The notes: generated from the letters alone by a model not told the origin. 64,000 bases of DNA from Pedobacter cryoconitis (GCF_014200595.1 NZ_JACHCG010000003.1:566473-630472); one strand, 5' to 3'. Numbered from the stretch's first letter, positions 7,316 to 15,651 are shown. Made by a program: numbers and translations.

Positions 7316-8612
7316 CTATTCCTTTAAACTTTAGTTCATAGACTGTTGCCAGCCGATCGGTAAAGCTTTTAAAATGCTCCTGATAATGACATTTCAATAC
7401 CGATAACTTAAAATTGTACTTTGTGAAAAAACAGATCACATGATAATCGGTAATCGAGTCCAGCAGGTAAAACAGGTTGGGTTCAGCTTCGGAATGGATA
7501 AAGAAAGTGGGGCTAAAACCGCTTGGTACATACATTTTACCCTCTGCTTTAAAGCGCAATTCCAGTTCATAGTATTCTCCTTTATTCACCAATAAAAAAC
7601 AAAGCTCTGGCCTTACGGTAGAAAAGATACAGGGCAGCATATCCATTCTCCACGGTTTCCCTTTTACGTTGCGCATACCATAGGTATAGAGCCAATGTGT
7701 AAATGGTTGTCCCTGCAATAGTGGGATTGCCTTTTGCCATAATGCATAGACCTGCTTCATTGTGCTGATATTCCCCCTTTTGATCGCCCGTATCTCTTTC
7801 TCATTGGTTATATTTGCCAGCGGTTTGATGGGTGCAAGACTGAACATTTTGCGACAAATGGTATTCATCTTTTCCTGTGCAGGGGTATAGTCAAATGCAG
7901 CAACCTGATCAAGACTGGTCAGGAAAAGGTGGAACCCTTTGATCCCCGCCTTATTCTCTTTCCAGTTGCCCGTATAGGGAACAAGGAAAGGAAAATGATT
8001 GGAATGGTTAGCGCTCAAACAGGTGTCAGCAAGGCAATAACCTATAGCAAAGTAATTCAGGTGGTTAATGGGATCTTGTTGTGTGACCGTTTCAAGGGGG
8101 GCGGTAATCAGCTTGTTTTTAAAATAATAAATCAGTCTCTGCCCCGGTTTATAAAAGAAGGCATATTTAGGCTTTCTTTTAATGTCCATTCCAGCCCTGT
8201 CATTGATCACCGTCAGGTATTTGCTCTTACCTGTTTTTGGATCGAAAAAATCCGGCCAGTAATATTTATCAAAATTATAATGGGCATGATGATACATAAA
8301 ATTATATAAGGCAAAGTAGGCGTAACGGCTCAAATAAGTATGATCAGTATCTACACTGCAACTGATCCTTAATTCAGTTTGCAACACCCTGATATAAACC
8401 CGTTCTTCCTTTTCTTCCCCTAAACTGATACCTAAAGTCAATACCTCGTTCTGAAAGGAAATAGTTCTTTTCCTGATCATCAGATAAGGGCGCTCAGGAA
8501 ATCTAAATTCTGAATGTTTATTTAAGGTATCAAGGGTTAGTTTAACTGTACCTGCTTCCAATGGCAGGGTGTAATAGTGATATTCTCCGGGGTTGGTGAT
8601 TTCCTTAATCAA
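7308..8612 (-). CDS. Uncharacterised 434-residue cargo protein
   Basis: A 434-residue soluble protein overlapping the HEPN gene upstream and the small gene downstream, each by 8 bases. No enzyme motif is evident. The C-terminal 100 residues (about 335-432) follow a beta-rich pattern ending HYQEHFKSFTDRLATVYELK. They resemble, in order and spacing, residues 144-247 of the SNF2 helicase encoded at 46573 (KEETYFEKFVAPLIEKYHVY). This hints at a stand-alone relative of the accessory region found before the helicase core of Bacteroidota SNF2 proteins. The comparison is by eye and could be chance. The N-terminal half (YLMIRKRTISF, LTLGISLGEEKEERVYIRVLQ) is also beta-rich. Confidence 0.65.
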   Translation of the reverse strand: MIKEITNPGEYHYYTLPLEAGTVKLTLDTLNKHSEFRFPERPYLMIRKRTISFQNEVLTLGISLGEEKEERVYIRVLQTELRISCSVDTDHTYLSRYAYFALYNFMYHHAHYNFDKYYWPDFFDPKTGKSKYLTVINDRAGMDIKRKPKYAFFYKPGQRLIYYFKNKLITAPLETVTQQDPINHLNYFAIGYCLADTCLSANHSNHFPFLVPYTGNWKENKAGIKGFHLFLTSLDQVAAFDYTPAQEKMNTICRKMFSLAPIKPLANITNEKEIRAIKRGNISTMKQVYALWQKAIPLLQGQPFTHWLYTYGMRNVKGKPWRMDMLPCIFSTVRPELCFLLVNKGEYYELELRFKAEGKMYVPSGFSPTFFIHSEAEPNLFYLLDSITDYHVICFFTKYNFKLSVLKCHYQEHFKSFTDRLATVYELKFKGIDV

Positions 8613-9501
8613 CTTTCACCTCGCTTTCTGCTATAAGTTCTTTATGCAAAAGGGCTTCATTTTTCAGCTCTTCAATTTTTGCAACGCACATATCTCTTAC
8701 TAGACTTACAAAAAAAGAAGTACGCTCAAACAGGCTTTGGGCATCCTGTTCTGAAACTGAATAACCAGTTCCATAGCGGGAACCGGAATAGCTTTTCATC
8801 AGCAGGTCAAAGAGCCTTTCATCTTCCCGGCTACCTGATAAAAACGTTTTAATGGGCTTGTCAGAAAAGGAACCGCATAAGCGTAACATGCGCAATAAAT
8901 TGTGTACTTCTGAACGGTAACCAAGATGCACCCTAATCAGCAGGATACAGCATTGTTCTACTACTTGGTGAAGCATAAATGTGGAGATTTTAAAATCCTG
9001 CTTAGCAAGACATTCTGTTGCACCATGTAAAAAACCTTCCGCCAATGGCATACGGTCTTTAAAATGTTTCAGTGCCTTATTTGCAGCATGTGTAGGAATA
9101 AATTTTCCGGTAAAATCAAATTGCCCCATACCATCATAGCTGTATAAAAGCTGCCCGGTGGTATAAACGGTTATAAAAAATCTGCTGTTGGCTTTGATCG
9201 CCTCTAAAATGGACTCCTGACCATGACAAATGATAGAAACATTACCATTTCGGTAACGGACATTTGTAAACTCCTGAACTTCGTGATCAATGCGGATACT
9301 GGTTTCTGTCACCATCAGTAAGCAATAGTTGCAATGATGGGTGTTCTGCTGATCCCGGAAACAACCAGTGTTTTCCGATAATAGATTGGTTTTGGCAAAG
9401 CAGAAAATCTGTAGAGGTTGAAACTTCTCAACCAGGGACTGAACAAACGTTTTGAAATAGTTTGCCTGCTGATCTGCTGCTGAAAGAATGTGCATTTCCA
9501 T
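8605..9501 (-). CDS. HEPN-domain protein with degenerate nucleotidyltransferase-like half
   Basis: A 298-residue protein and the first gene of the cargo run. The C-terminal half (about residues 150-275) reads as a HEPN domain: AEGFLHGATECLAKQDFKISTFMLHQVVEQ, then GYRSEVHNLLRML and a closing SRYGTGYSVSEQDA. The N-terminal half resembles the minimal nucleotidyltransferase fold that often precedes HEPN. The GS and DxD catalytic motifs are absent, replaced by FCFAK and CNYC, and Cys57/Cys60 with His55/His56 might bind metal. The R196-x3-H200 pair is shorter than the Rx4-6H of RNase-active HEPN toxins. It could be a toxin-antitoxin relic, an RNA-binding regulator or part of a defence system. Confidence 0.75.
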   Translation of the reverse strand: MEMHILSAADQQANYFKTFVQSLVEKFQPLQIFCFAKTNLLSENTGCFRDQQNTHHCNYCLLMVTETSIRIDHEVQEFTNVRYRNGNVSIICHGQESILEAIKANSRFFITVYTTGQLLYSYDGMGQFDFTGKFIPTHAANKALKHFKDRMPLAEGFLHGATECLAKQDFKISTFMLHQVVEQCCILLIRVHLGYRSEVHNLLRMLRLCGSFSDKPIKTFLSGSREDERLFDLLMKSYSGSRYGTGYSVSEQDAQSLFERTSFFVSLVRDMCVAKIEELKNEALLHKELIAESEVKVD

Positions 9502-9837
9502 ATATTCTCATTTTAGTTGGTTACACTATAAATGAGTCTTGATGTGGTTGTCTGCACATGATAAATGTGGGGACTGCCAACCGTGGGAACATATAAAGTT
9601 TCTGACGCCTTACGTGACACGGAATTACAGCAGCCCCCACATCTATTTCGAAGCACAAATATAGTACTTCTACACATAGACATGGGTATTTCTGCTGTCT
9701 TGCATCACGGCGTCAGAATATATGTTCCGCAAGACTCTTATTATTACCTGTTTAATCTTAAACCAAATATACTAATTATTTCAATTAAACCAAATACATA
9801 GTCAAATTGAAATGATTTACATAAGATAATTTGTCCC
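9502..9837. other. Divergent regulatory interval with large inverted repeat
   Basis: This interval separates the minus-strand cargo run from the plus-strand HTH regulator gene. An open frame at 9565-9801 runs across the inverted repeat and shows no protein character, so it is not called. The divergent promoters of both units must lie here. The main feature is the inverted repeat at 9586-9728. Confidence 0.6.
9586..9728. repeat. Long inverted repeat / possible structured RNA
   Basis: GGAACATATA-aagt-TTCTGACGCC (9586-9609) faces its exact complement GGCGTCAGAA-TATATGTTCC (9709-9728) apart from the four inserted bases. Inside, ACAGCAG (9627-9633) faces CTGCTGT (9692-9698). CCCCACAT (9635-9642) in the interior could also pair with ATGTGGGG at 9565-9572 outside the stem. 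Confidence 0.6.
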
Positions 9838-10347
9838 ATGAGTAATCTTGTAAGAAATATCATCGGAAATAATGTGAAGTCTCTTAGAATAGCGCTAGGC
9901 CTATCTCTACTGAATTTTTCAATAGTTACAGAGCTTTCAAAAGCCAGTGTAATCAATATAGAGTCGGGAAAAACGGGTTATAATTTGAATTTATTGGATA
10001 ATATTATACTCTTTTCGAGGCAAAGCCTAAGTGATTTATCTAATGAAAATTATGTACCCACAGATGATTTGAGGGATAAATTAATTAACCACTACAAGAA
10101 TAACCCTGAATTTATCAGCATATTAAGTCAAACACCAGAAATCGTGTATGCCGTCAAGTATAAACTTCTAAAAAGTGATTTTATAAATAGCCCTAAAGAA
10201 ATCAATGAGATTAAAATTTTCTTTGAACAATTTGGCTGGAAATATTTAGGAACATCTATATCCAACACTTTGAAAAGGCTACCTGCTAAAATCCTTATCA
10301 GCAAGCATCCGTCGAAAAAGAATACACATGTCTATTCAAAAATATAA
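9838..10347 (+). CDS. XRE-type helix-turn-helix regulator
   Basis: A 169-residue protein with an N-terminal XRE/Cro-type helix-turn-helix (about residues 7-55): IIGNNVKSLRIALGLSLLNF, VTELSKASVINIESGKTGYN, LNLLDNIILF. The rest is a helical, basic domain without a recognised family, ending IKFFEQFGWKY-like and then a lysine-rich tail. It is transcribed away from the cargo run and is followed by a 25-bp stem terminator. It likely controls the divergent cargo promoter, or excision, by binding within 9502-9837. Its codon use is AT-rich like the rest of the element's right half. Confidence 0.8.
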   Translation: MSNLVRNIIGNNVKSLRIALGLSLLNFSIVTELSKASVINIESGKTGYNLNLLDNIILFSRQSLSDLSNENYVPTDDLRDKLINHYKNNPEFISILSQTPEIVYAVKYKLLKSDFINSPKEINEIKIFFEQFGWKYLGTSISNTLKRLPAKILISKHPSKKNTHVYSKI

Positions 10348-10385
10348 GGTGATCCAATGTACGGGTCGTAGTTTTATTAAAAATT

Positions 10386-10440
10386 AAACATAACAATAAA
10401 GGGAATGATCAATCCGATCATTCCCTTTATTGTTATGTTT
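10386..10440. terminator. Perfect 25-bp stem hairpin
   Basis: Bases 10386-10410 and 10416-10440 are exact reverse complements around the loop AATCC. The arms begin AAACATAACAATAAAGGG. It lies 38 bases after the HTH regulator stop. It has no pure T-run and would work in either direction. The stem is unusually long for a simple terminator. Confidence 0.65.
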
Positions 10441-10446
10441 ACCTAT

Positions 10447-10567
10447 AACCGGACGAATGCCGGACGAATGCATATTTGGAAAATATGGACAGAAACGCCA
10501 TTACAGCTAATAATTAGCTCATAAATAAGGCTCTTACCGATAAAAACCGGACGAATACCGGACGAAT
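10447..10567. repeat. Two direct copies of a double CCGGACGAAT motif
   Basis: At 10447-10469 and again at 10545-10567 the sequence is AA followed by CCGGACGAAT, one base (G or A), and CCGGACGAAT. The two 23-bp copies differ at that single base and start 98 bp apart. They lie between the HTH regulator and the AlbA_2 gene, suggesting protein-binding sites such as recombinase arm sites or iterons. Confidence 0.6.
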
Positions 10568-10575
10568 AACCAACA

Positions 10576-11895
10576 TTACTTAAGTGAATATTTAGTTAGT
10601 TTCCCTTTGCCAATTTTATTTACGACACCCTTGTCAATTAACTCCTGTAATTCAACAGCAGAGATTGATTTTCCAATATTATTTATTTCCTGATATTTAG
10701 CATTGGTTAGTTCTTGGGCATCTCTTAAATATTCAACAGCCTTTATCTGTCTTTCATTTAGCCCTATTTGATTGAGGTATTCTTTAGAATATGATTCTTT
10801 TAAAAAGGTAACTTGAAAACCACCTGAATTTTCTTCAAAGATAGGTTCTGGCAAACCATCACCTTTTAAAGCATCGATCATTTTTTCTATACCACGGCCC
10901 CATGATTCAATATATCCAGCTTTAAAAAACACTTCTGCAATGTTTTTATTCCTAGCTCTTGAAGGATGCTTACTCTTTAACTTTTCAATTGTCAGATCTT
11001 CAGATAATTTTCCTGGATTCCAGAGTATAATTTTGTCATCGTATATACTCATCTGAATAGTAGAATCTGTGTAGTCCTTATGTACAATGGCATTTAAAAT
11101 AGCTTCTCTAATTGCAGCATCCGGGTATTCTGGCTTTTCAATTCTTTGAATACCTTCGTAGCTAATAGTTGAGATAATATATCGTTGTTTTAACAGCGTG
11201 ATAACAGCCTCCACCATATCGAAAATATTTCCCTCTACTGTATCTTGGAATTTTAATTCAGAATCTGAATCGCCAAATTTTCCTATTTTAAAATAACTGG
11301 TAACGAAAAATTTCTTTGGGTTTTTGCCAAATAATAAAATGGCTGCTGCTTTTAGTTCGCCATCAGGCGTGATCAACTGTAAATTTTCTAGCAGGGTAGG
11401 TATATCATCTTTTTCTGCTTCTTTATAAATCCTTCCACTTTTAACAGCTGCTTTAACAAAGGAAGCGATACTTTTAATATCTAAGTCCTCAATCTTTGCG
11501 TTACTAATACCTATATCATCCCATGTTCTGCCTATTTTTTTCAGCAGGAACTCATGAAGTGCCGCACCCTTTAATTCTTGTTTTGTACTGCCTGAACGAA
11601 AATGATAAGCTCCATGATACGAAATCGGCATTGGGCTTACTGGTACAACTATTTCAATGTATTCTTTGCCTTTATCCTTTAGAAGATTGACATCAATCAC
11701 TAATCCCAAATGATTAACAGCCTTATTTGGAATATCATCCATTAGCTTTTTAGGATCATCAATACCAGTAACAATGCCATTATCATTAACGCCAATATAT
11801 ATTTTTCCTCCCTGAGCATTTGCAAATCCACAAATCCATTTCAGATATTCATCCCGCCAGGATTGTTTGTATTCAATGTTTTGATGTTCGCTCAT
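10576..11895 (-). CDS. AlbA_2 / RecG-like ATP-binding domain protein
   Basis: A 439-residue protein of the family often annotated as divergent AAA-4, Schlafen AlbA_2 or RecG-like helicase-related. The N-terminal AlbA_2 domain shows IEYKQSWRDEYLKWICGFAN followed by GGKIYIGVNDNGIVTGI (about residues 7-47). A GHKL-type ATPase C-terminal domain is seen in AIREAILNAIVHKDY (about 258-272) and SWGRGIEKMIDAL. A short winged-helix-like end follows (ELQELIDKGVVNKIGKG). Members are thought to be nucleic-acid-binding regulators and are frequent on mobile elements and in defence islands. It sits between the regulator and the integrase, so it is likely element cargo or a regulatory component. Its role here is unknown. 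Confidence 0.85.
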   Translation of the reverse strand: MSEHQNIEYKQSWRDEYLKWICGFANAQGGKIYIGVNDNGIVTGIDDPKKLMDDIPNKAVNHLGLVIDVNLLKDKGKEYIEIVVPVSPMPISYHGAYHFRSGSTKQELKGAALHEFLLKKIGRTWDDIGISNAKIEDLDIKSIASFVKAAVKSGRIYKEAEKDDIPTLLENLQLITPDGELKAAAILLFGKNPKKFFVTSYFKIGKFGDSDSELKFQDTVEGNIFDMVEAVITLLKQRYIISTISYEGIQRIEKPEYPDAAIREAILNAIVHKDYTDSTIQMSIYDDKIILWNPGKLSEDLTIEKLKSKHPSRARNKNIAEVFFKAGYIESWGRGIEKMIDALKGDGLPEPIFEENSGGFQVTFLKESYSKEYLNQIGLNERQIKAVEYLRDAQELTNAKYQEINNIGKSISAVELQELIDKGVVNKIGKGKLTKYSLK

Positions 11896-11944
11896 GTTTT
11901 ATATTGTTTGAAGAAAAGATTGACATCTGGTTATGACTGTAAAA

Positions 11945-13186
11945 TTACACACAAATACTGGAAACGTGGTAAGGCGATTTAGGGGAACTTTTCAATCTTT
12001 CCATATCTTCACCTACTTTGTTATCCATGATCTTAGCATAAATCTGTGTCGTTTTAATACTCGCATGACCAAGCATTTTACTGACGCTTTCCATCGGAAT
12101 ACCATTTCCCATTGTTACGGTGGTAGCAAAAGCAACTCTGGCAACCTTAAACGTCAAATTCATATCTACACTGCTTATGTCAGCCACTTCTTTTAAATAG
12201 GCATTCATTTTTTGGTTGCTGTTCATAGGTAGTACCCGGTCAGTACCAGCACAAAGAGGATGATCAGCATACCGTTCAATAATTTCTAAAGCGATTGGCA
12301 ATAATGGAACATTACAGGGAATACCAGACTTATGCCTTTTTTTAATGATCCATAATGAACCATCAACGCCAGTGACCACTTCTGATCTCTTTAGTTCTAC
12401 AAGGTCAATAAAACTTAATCCGGTATAACAGCAGAAAATAAAAGCATCACGAACTATTCTTAGCCGCTCTATGGCAAATTCTTTATTGTAAATGGCTTGT
12501 ATATCGGTAGGAGTAAGAATGACCTGTTGAACCTTTGTAATCTTGTTTTTATGACCACTAAATGGATCATAGGTCATCCAACGATTCGCCAGGCAGATCC
12601 GTATCACTTTACCAAGATTTTTAAGATGTTTTACCGCTGCGTTATTTGCACAACCGCATTTACTTCTCAAATAAAAATCAAATTCGGTAATAAAATAGTT
12701 GTCTACCTTTTCAACGAGCAGATCAGAAACTTTAAATTTATGCAGGATGAAAGAGGTTGTATGCATTAAAGTAGTATTGTACTTACTTAGCGTTCCTTCT
12801 GTGAAGTCTTTTCCTATCAATGCTTCCATCTTATCATTATGATCTTGAAAAGCAGTGAGCAGGGTATGCGCTTCTTCTTCAACGCCTAAAAACTTGTTTT
12901 TAAGGGATACCGCTGTAATCTCCTTATCTGCTTTAAATAGGTCGGTATGCGCCTGATCTACCTTGTCTTCAACTATTTTAAGATAGGCATTGATTGTTCT
13001 GGCATCTTCTTTTTTTCCGTCTACGCGGTTAATCTGTGGATTCCAGCGTTCTGGCTCACACTGTTTTCCGATGGATAATTCTTTAGGTACTCCATCTACA
13101 GTAATACGCATGTAAATTGGCATGGAACCGGCAACATAGTTTTTTGGCTTCTTCAAATAGAAGAGCAGGCTAAAAGTGTTTTTCAT
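11945..13186 (-). CDS. Tyrosine recombinase / integrase of the element
   Basis: A 413-residue phage-type integrase that would catalyse integration and excision. An N-terminal arm-type and SAM-like core-binding region spans about 1-220; the catalytic domain follows. LGHASIKTTQIYAKI gives H374 and the nucleophile Y383, and KKRHKSG gives the beta-strand lysine. Two positions depart from the canonical RKHRHY set. The first arginine is a serine (TGLS, S258), as in IntDOT-like recombinases, and the HxxR box reads K347-x-x-R350. I start at the ATG at 13186 because downstream residues match the usual MKNTFSLLFYLKK opening. It lies 250 bp from tRNA-Asp, the likely target region. Confidence 0.92.
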   Translation of the reverse strand: MKNTFSLLFYLKKPKNYVAGSMPIYMRITVDGVPKELSIGKQCEPERWNPQINRVDGKKEDARTINAYLKIVEDKVDQAHTDLFKADKEITAVSLKNKFLGVEEEAHTLLTAFQDHNDKMEALIGKDFTEGTLSKYNTTLMHTTSFILHKFKVSDLLVEKVDNYFITEFDFYLRSKCGCANNAAVKHLKNLGKVIRICLANRWMTYDPFSGHKNKITKVQQVILTPTDIQAIYNKEFAIERLRIVRDAFIFCCYTGLSFIDLVELKRSEVVTGVDGSLWIIKKRHKSGIPCNVPLLPIALEIIERYADHPLCAGTDRVLPMNSNQKMNAYLKEVADISSVDMNLTFKVARVAFATTVTMGNGIPMESVSKMLGHASIKTTQIYAKIMDNKVGEDMERLKSSPKSPYHVSSICV

Positions 13187-13259
13187 CTTTTTCAGATTAG
13201 AGTTAAACAAAATTAGCGTTGCAGCTATGGGCAGTCAAGACGTTCATATTATGAATTAG

Positions 13260-13321
13260 CTTGTAAATCAATAACTTACAAGTGTTTTAGTGAGTAGGGC
13301 ATCCGCCTGCATTGACTCACT
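13260..13321. other. Inverted repeats between integrase and tRNA (att candidate)
   Basis: Two inverted repeats lie here. CTTGTAA-atcaataac-TTACAAG (13260-13282) has the size and 9-bp spacer expected of a tyrosine recombinase core site. AGTGAGT and ACTCACT (13289-13321) flank 19 bases. Either could belong to attR. The matching copy at the other end of the element is outside the window. Confidence 0.35.
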
Positions 13322-13379
13322 GAATGTCTCACTGTGCATATGAGAAAAATTGAATATTTCGGAGAGGCCGTAAATCAAA

Positions 13380-13409
13380 AAAGCCCTTAATCGTGTGATT
13401 AAAGGCTTT
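13380..13409. terminator. Terminator downstream of tRNA-Asp
   Basis: AAAGCC-c-TTAATC, loop GTGT, GATTAA-a-GGCTTT. On the minus strand, 24 bases after the tRNA, the stem is followed by TTTTTTGATTT. It is nearly symmetrical and may also stop plus-strand transcription. Confidence 0.7.
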
Positions 13410-13433
13410 CTGAATGTTTTACTACTTAAATTG

Positions 13434-13507
13434 CGGACCGGACGGGACTCGAACCCGCGACCTCCGCCGTGACAGGGCGGCATTCTAACCAGCTGAACTA
13501 CCGGTCC
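13434..13507 (-). tRNA. tRNA-Asp (GTC)
   Basis: The acceptor stem GGACCGG/CCGGTCC, D arm AGTTCAGCTGGTTAGAAT, anticodon arm CCGCC-CTGTCAC-GGCGG (anticodon at 13471-13473) and T arm with GGTTCGAGTCC form a standard class I cloverleaf with G73. CCA is not encoded: CAA follows G73. It lies next to the integrase of the mobile element and is the probable integration landmark. Confidence 0.95.
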
Positions 13508-13596
13508 GTCTTTCCCTTTCGGGATTGCAAATATAGGAACTATAATTACAATTCAAAATTAATATTTCAATTATTTTTGAATAAAAACCTAACTCA

Positions 13597-14670
13597 TTAA
13601 GCTACAGAGCCCTCTTTCATCTTTTCTGCATTCTCAGCGAACTGTAACGCATCAATAAGCTCTTGTACGCCACCATCCATCACCCCATTCAGGTTATATA
13701 ACGTCAAACCAATACGGTGATCCGTTACTCTTCCCTGTGGATAATTATAGGTTCTGATCTTAGCTGAACGGTCACCAGTAGATACCATCGTTTTACGTCT
13801 TGAAGCAATATCCCCATTACGTTTCTGCAATTCGATATCATATAACTTACTACGTAACATCTCCATCGCAATCTCTCTGTTACCTAATTGTGAACGTTCC
13901 TGCTGACAAACAACAACCATACCTGATGGCCTGTGTGTCAACTGTACTTTGGTCTCTACCTTATTTACGTTCTGTCCACCCGCACCACCTGAGCGCGAAG
14001 TTTGCAGATCAATATCAGCAGGGTTCAAATAGAAATCGATTTCCTCAGCCTCAGGCAATACCGCTACCGAAGCAGCTGAAGTATGTACCCTTCCCTGTGT
14101 TTCTGTATCAGGCACACGCTGTACACGGTGTACACCAGACTCATATTTCAATTGTCCGTATACATCTTCTCCGCTAACTTTCATGATTACCTCTTTGTAT
14201 CCGCCGGCTGTACCTTCAGTAACATCCACAACTTCAACTTTCCAGCGTTTCTGCTCGAAGAAACGGGTATACATCCGGAATAAATCACCAGCAAATAAAG
14301 CTGCTTCATCACCACCAGTACCACCTCTGATCTCGAATACTGCATTTTTAGAATCTTCAGGATCTACAGGGATCAGCATCAGGCGAACCTTTTCCTCAAT
14401 CTCTTCCTGTTGTTTTAACAGTAAATCCAATTCTTCCTTAGCCATTTCACGCATCTCCGCATCCTTCTCAGTCAGCAGGATTTCTTTGTTGGCGTCAATG
14501 TTGCTCATTACATTTTTGTAAACCAGATACTCATTTACAATCTTGCTTAAATCTTTATATTCTTTATTTAACTGGGCAAAACGTTTCATATCCTGCATAG
14601 TATCAGGATTAGTCAATTGCTCTTCTACATCTTCCCAGCGAATTTTTATAGCTTCTAATTTCTCTAACAT
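13597..14670 (-). CDS. prfA: Peptide chain release factor 1
   Basis: RF1 recognises UAA and UAG stop codons in the ribosomal A site and triggers peptide release. The catalytic GGQ loop is present as [18 protein letters not shown] (about residues 220-240). The anticodon-like region contains [19 protein letters not shown], as in RF1 and not the SPF of RF2. The C-terminal [22 protein letters not shown] is typical. The 357-residue length from the ATG at 14670 (MLEKLEAIK) is normal. An ATG six codons earlier is less likely because the family starts with MLxKL. It is monocistronic, convergent with nothing close, and is the first chromosomal gene after the element. Confidence 0.96.
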   Translation of the reverse strand: MLEKLEAIKIRWEDVEEQLTNPDTMQDMKRFAQLNKEYKDLSKIVNEYLVYKNVMSNIDANKEILLTEKDAEMREMAKEELDLLLKQQEEIEEKVRLMLIPVDPEDSKNAVFEIRGGTGGDEAALFAGDLFRMYTRFFEQKRWKVEVVDVTEGTAGGYKEVIMKVSGEDVYGQLKYESGVHRVQRVPDTETQGRVHTSAASVAVLPEAEEIDFYLNPADIDLQTSRSGGAGGQNVNKVETKVQLTHRPSGMVVVCQQERSQLGNREIAMEMLRSKLYDIELQKRNGDIASRRKTMVSTGDRSAKIRTYNYPQGRVTDHRIGLTLYNLNGVMDGGVQELIDALQFAENAEKMKEGSVA

Positions 14671-14895
14671 AATCTTTTTATTCAGCAAATAAATAGCTGC
14701 TCAGCTCCTTTAAACAATGTTTCCACCGTTAATTCCTGGCTCATTTGGCTGGAAATTACCGGATCAGAAAGGCATACTGAAGCACTTGGTATTTATAGGA
14801 TTACAAAAATAAGGAATTTCGGTGAAATATAGGATTGTTTTTCAAGGACAGTCAGGCCACGCAACTAATAATTGGTCAGCACATTAGTACAGATT

Positions 14896-15651
14896 TTACT
14901 CCCCTGCCTTCTCAAAATACTTTAAACTCAACTCTTCACCGTCAAAAACAGCATAAGAATTAAATCCAAACCACTCTCCGATATTGTAATATTTGCTTCC
15001 TTTACCCAGGTCAACGATCATCGGTAAATGACGGTGCCCATAAATGAAATAATCATAATGCTGTTTTTCCAGCACTTCCCTCGAATATACCGCCAGCCAC
15101 TCCTTATCCTCACCCAGAAAAACTTCTTCTGTAGCCGTATTCACAATCCGGCTATGCCCGGACCAGCCCGTAGCGATTCCTAAACCAATTCTTGGTGGAA
15201 GGACAGAAAATAACCACCTGCAAACCGGGTTCCGGAAGAATTTCCGCAGCACCCGGTAACCCGCATCCCCAGGCCCCAGGCCATCGCCATGATGCAGATA
15301 AAAACTTTTACCACCTCTATGGATAACCAGCTCATCACTAACGATCTGTATTCCCATTTCTTTGGTAAAATAATCATCCACCCACATGTCGTGGTTCCCC
15401 TTAAAAAAATAAATTTTAACACCAGCATCAGACATGGAAGCCAATTTTCCGAGTAAACGGATATATCCTTTAGGTACAACGGTTTTATACTCAAACCAAA
15501 AATCAAAAATATCTCCCATCAAAAATAACTCTGCACAAGTTGGTTCAATGGCATTAAGCCAGCGTACAATCCTGTCTTCACGAAGACGGCTTGCAGCATG
15601 ATTTGGTGAGCCTAAATGAAAATCAGAGGCAAAATATATGTTCTTTTTCAT
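14896..15651 (-). CDS. lpxH: UDP-2,3-diacylglucosamine diphosphatase (LpxH type)
   Basis: A calcineurin-like metallophosphoesterase that hydrolyses UDP-2,3-diacylglucosamine to lipid X during lipid A synthesis at the inner membrane. Metal-ligand motifs are ASDFHLG (about residues 8-14), MGDIFDFW, KGNHDMW and YGHRHLP near the C terminus, in the usual order. The start is the ATG at 15651; a TTG codon just before it is unlikely. Length 251 residues fits the Bacteroidota form. It stands alone, about 200 bp upstream of the divergent reductase gene. Confidence 0.9.
   Translation of the reverse strand: MKKNIYFASDFHLGSPNHAASRLREDRIVRWLNAIEPTCAELFLMGDIFDFWFEYKTVVPKGYIRLLGKLASMSDAGVKIYFFKGNHDMWVDDYFTKEMGIQIVSDELVIHRGGKSFYLHHGDGLGPGDAGYRVLRKFFRNPVCRWLFSVLPPRIGLGIATGWSGHSRIVNTATEEVFLGEDKEWLAVYSREVLEKQHYDYFIYGHRHLPMIVDLGKGSKYYNIGEWFGFNSYAVFDGEELSLKYFEKAGE

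Noticed and set aside
9565..9801. A 78-codon plus-strand open frame before the HTH regulator
   Set aside because: It crosses both arms of the large inverted repeat; the sequence is better explained as a structured control region.
13268..13483. A 71-codon minus-strand open frame over the tRNA-Asp gene
   Set aside because: It is the antisense/overlapping frame of the tRNA and its terminator and has no protein support.
15459..15468. A further GGATATATCC palindrome inside lpxH
   Set aside because: It lies within a coding region of the core chromosome far from the element and is likely chance.
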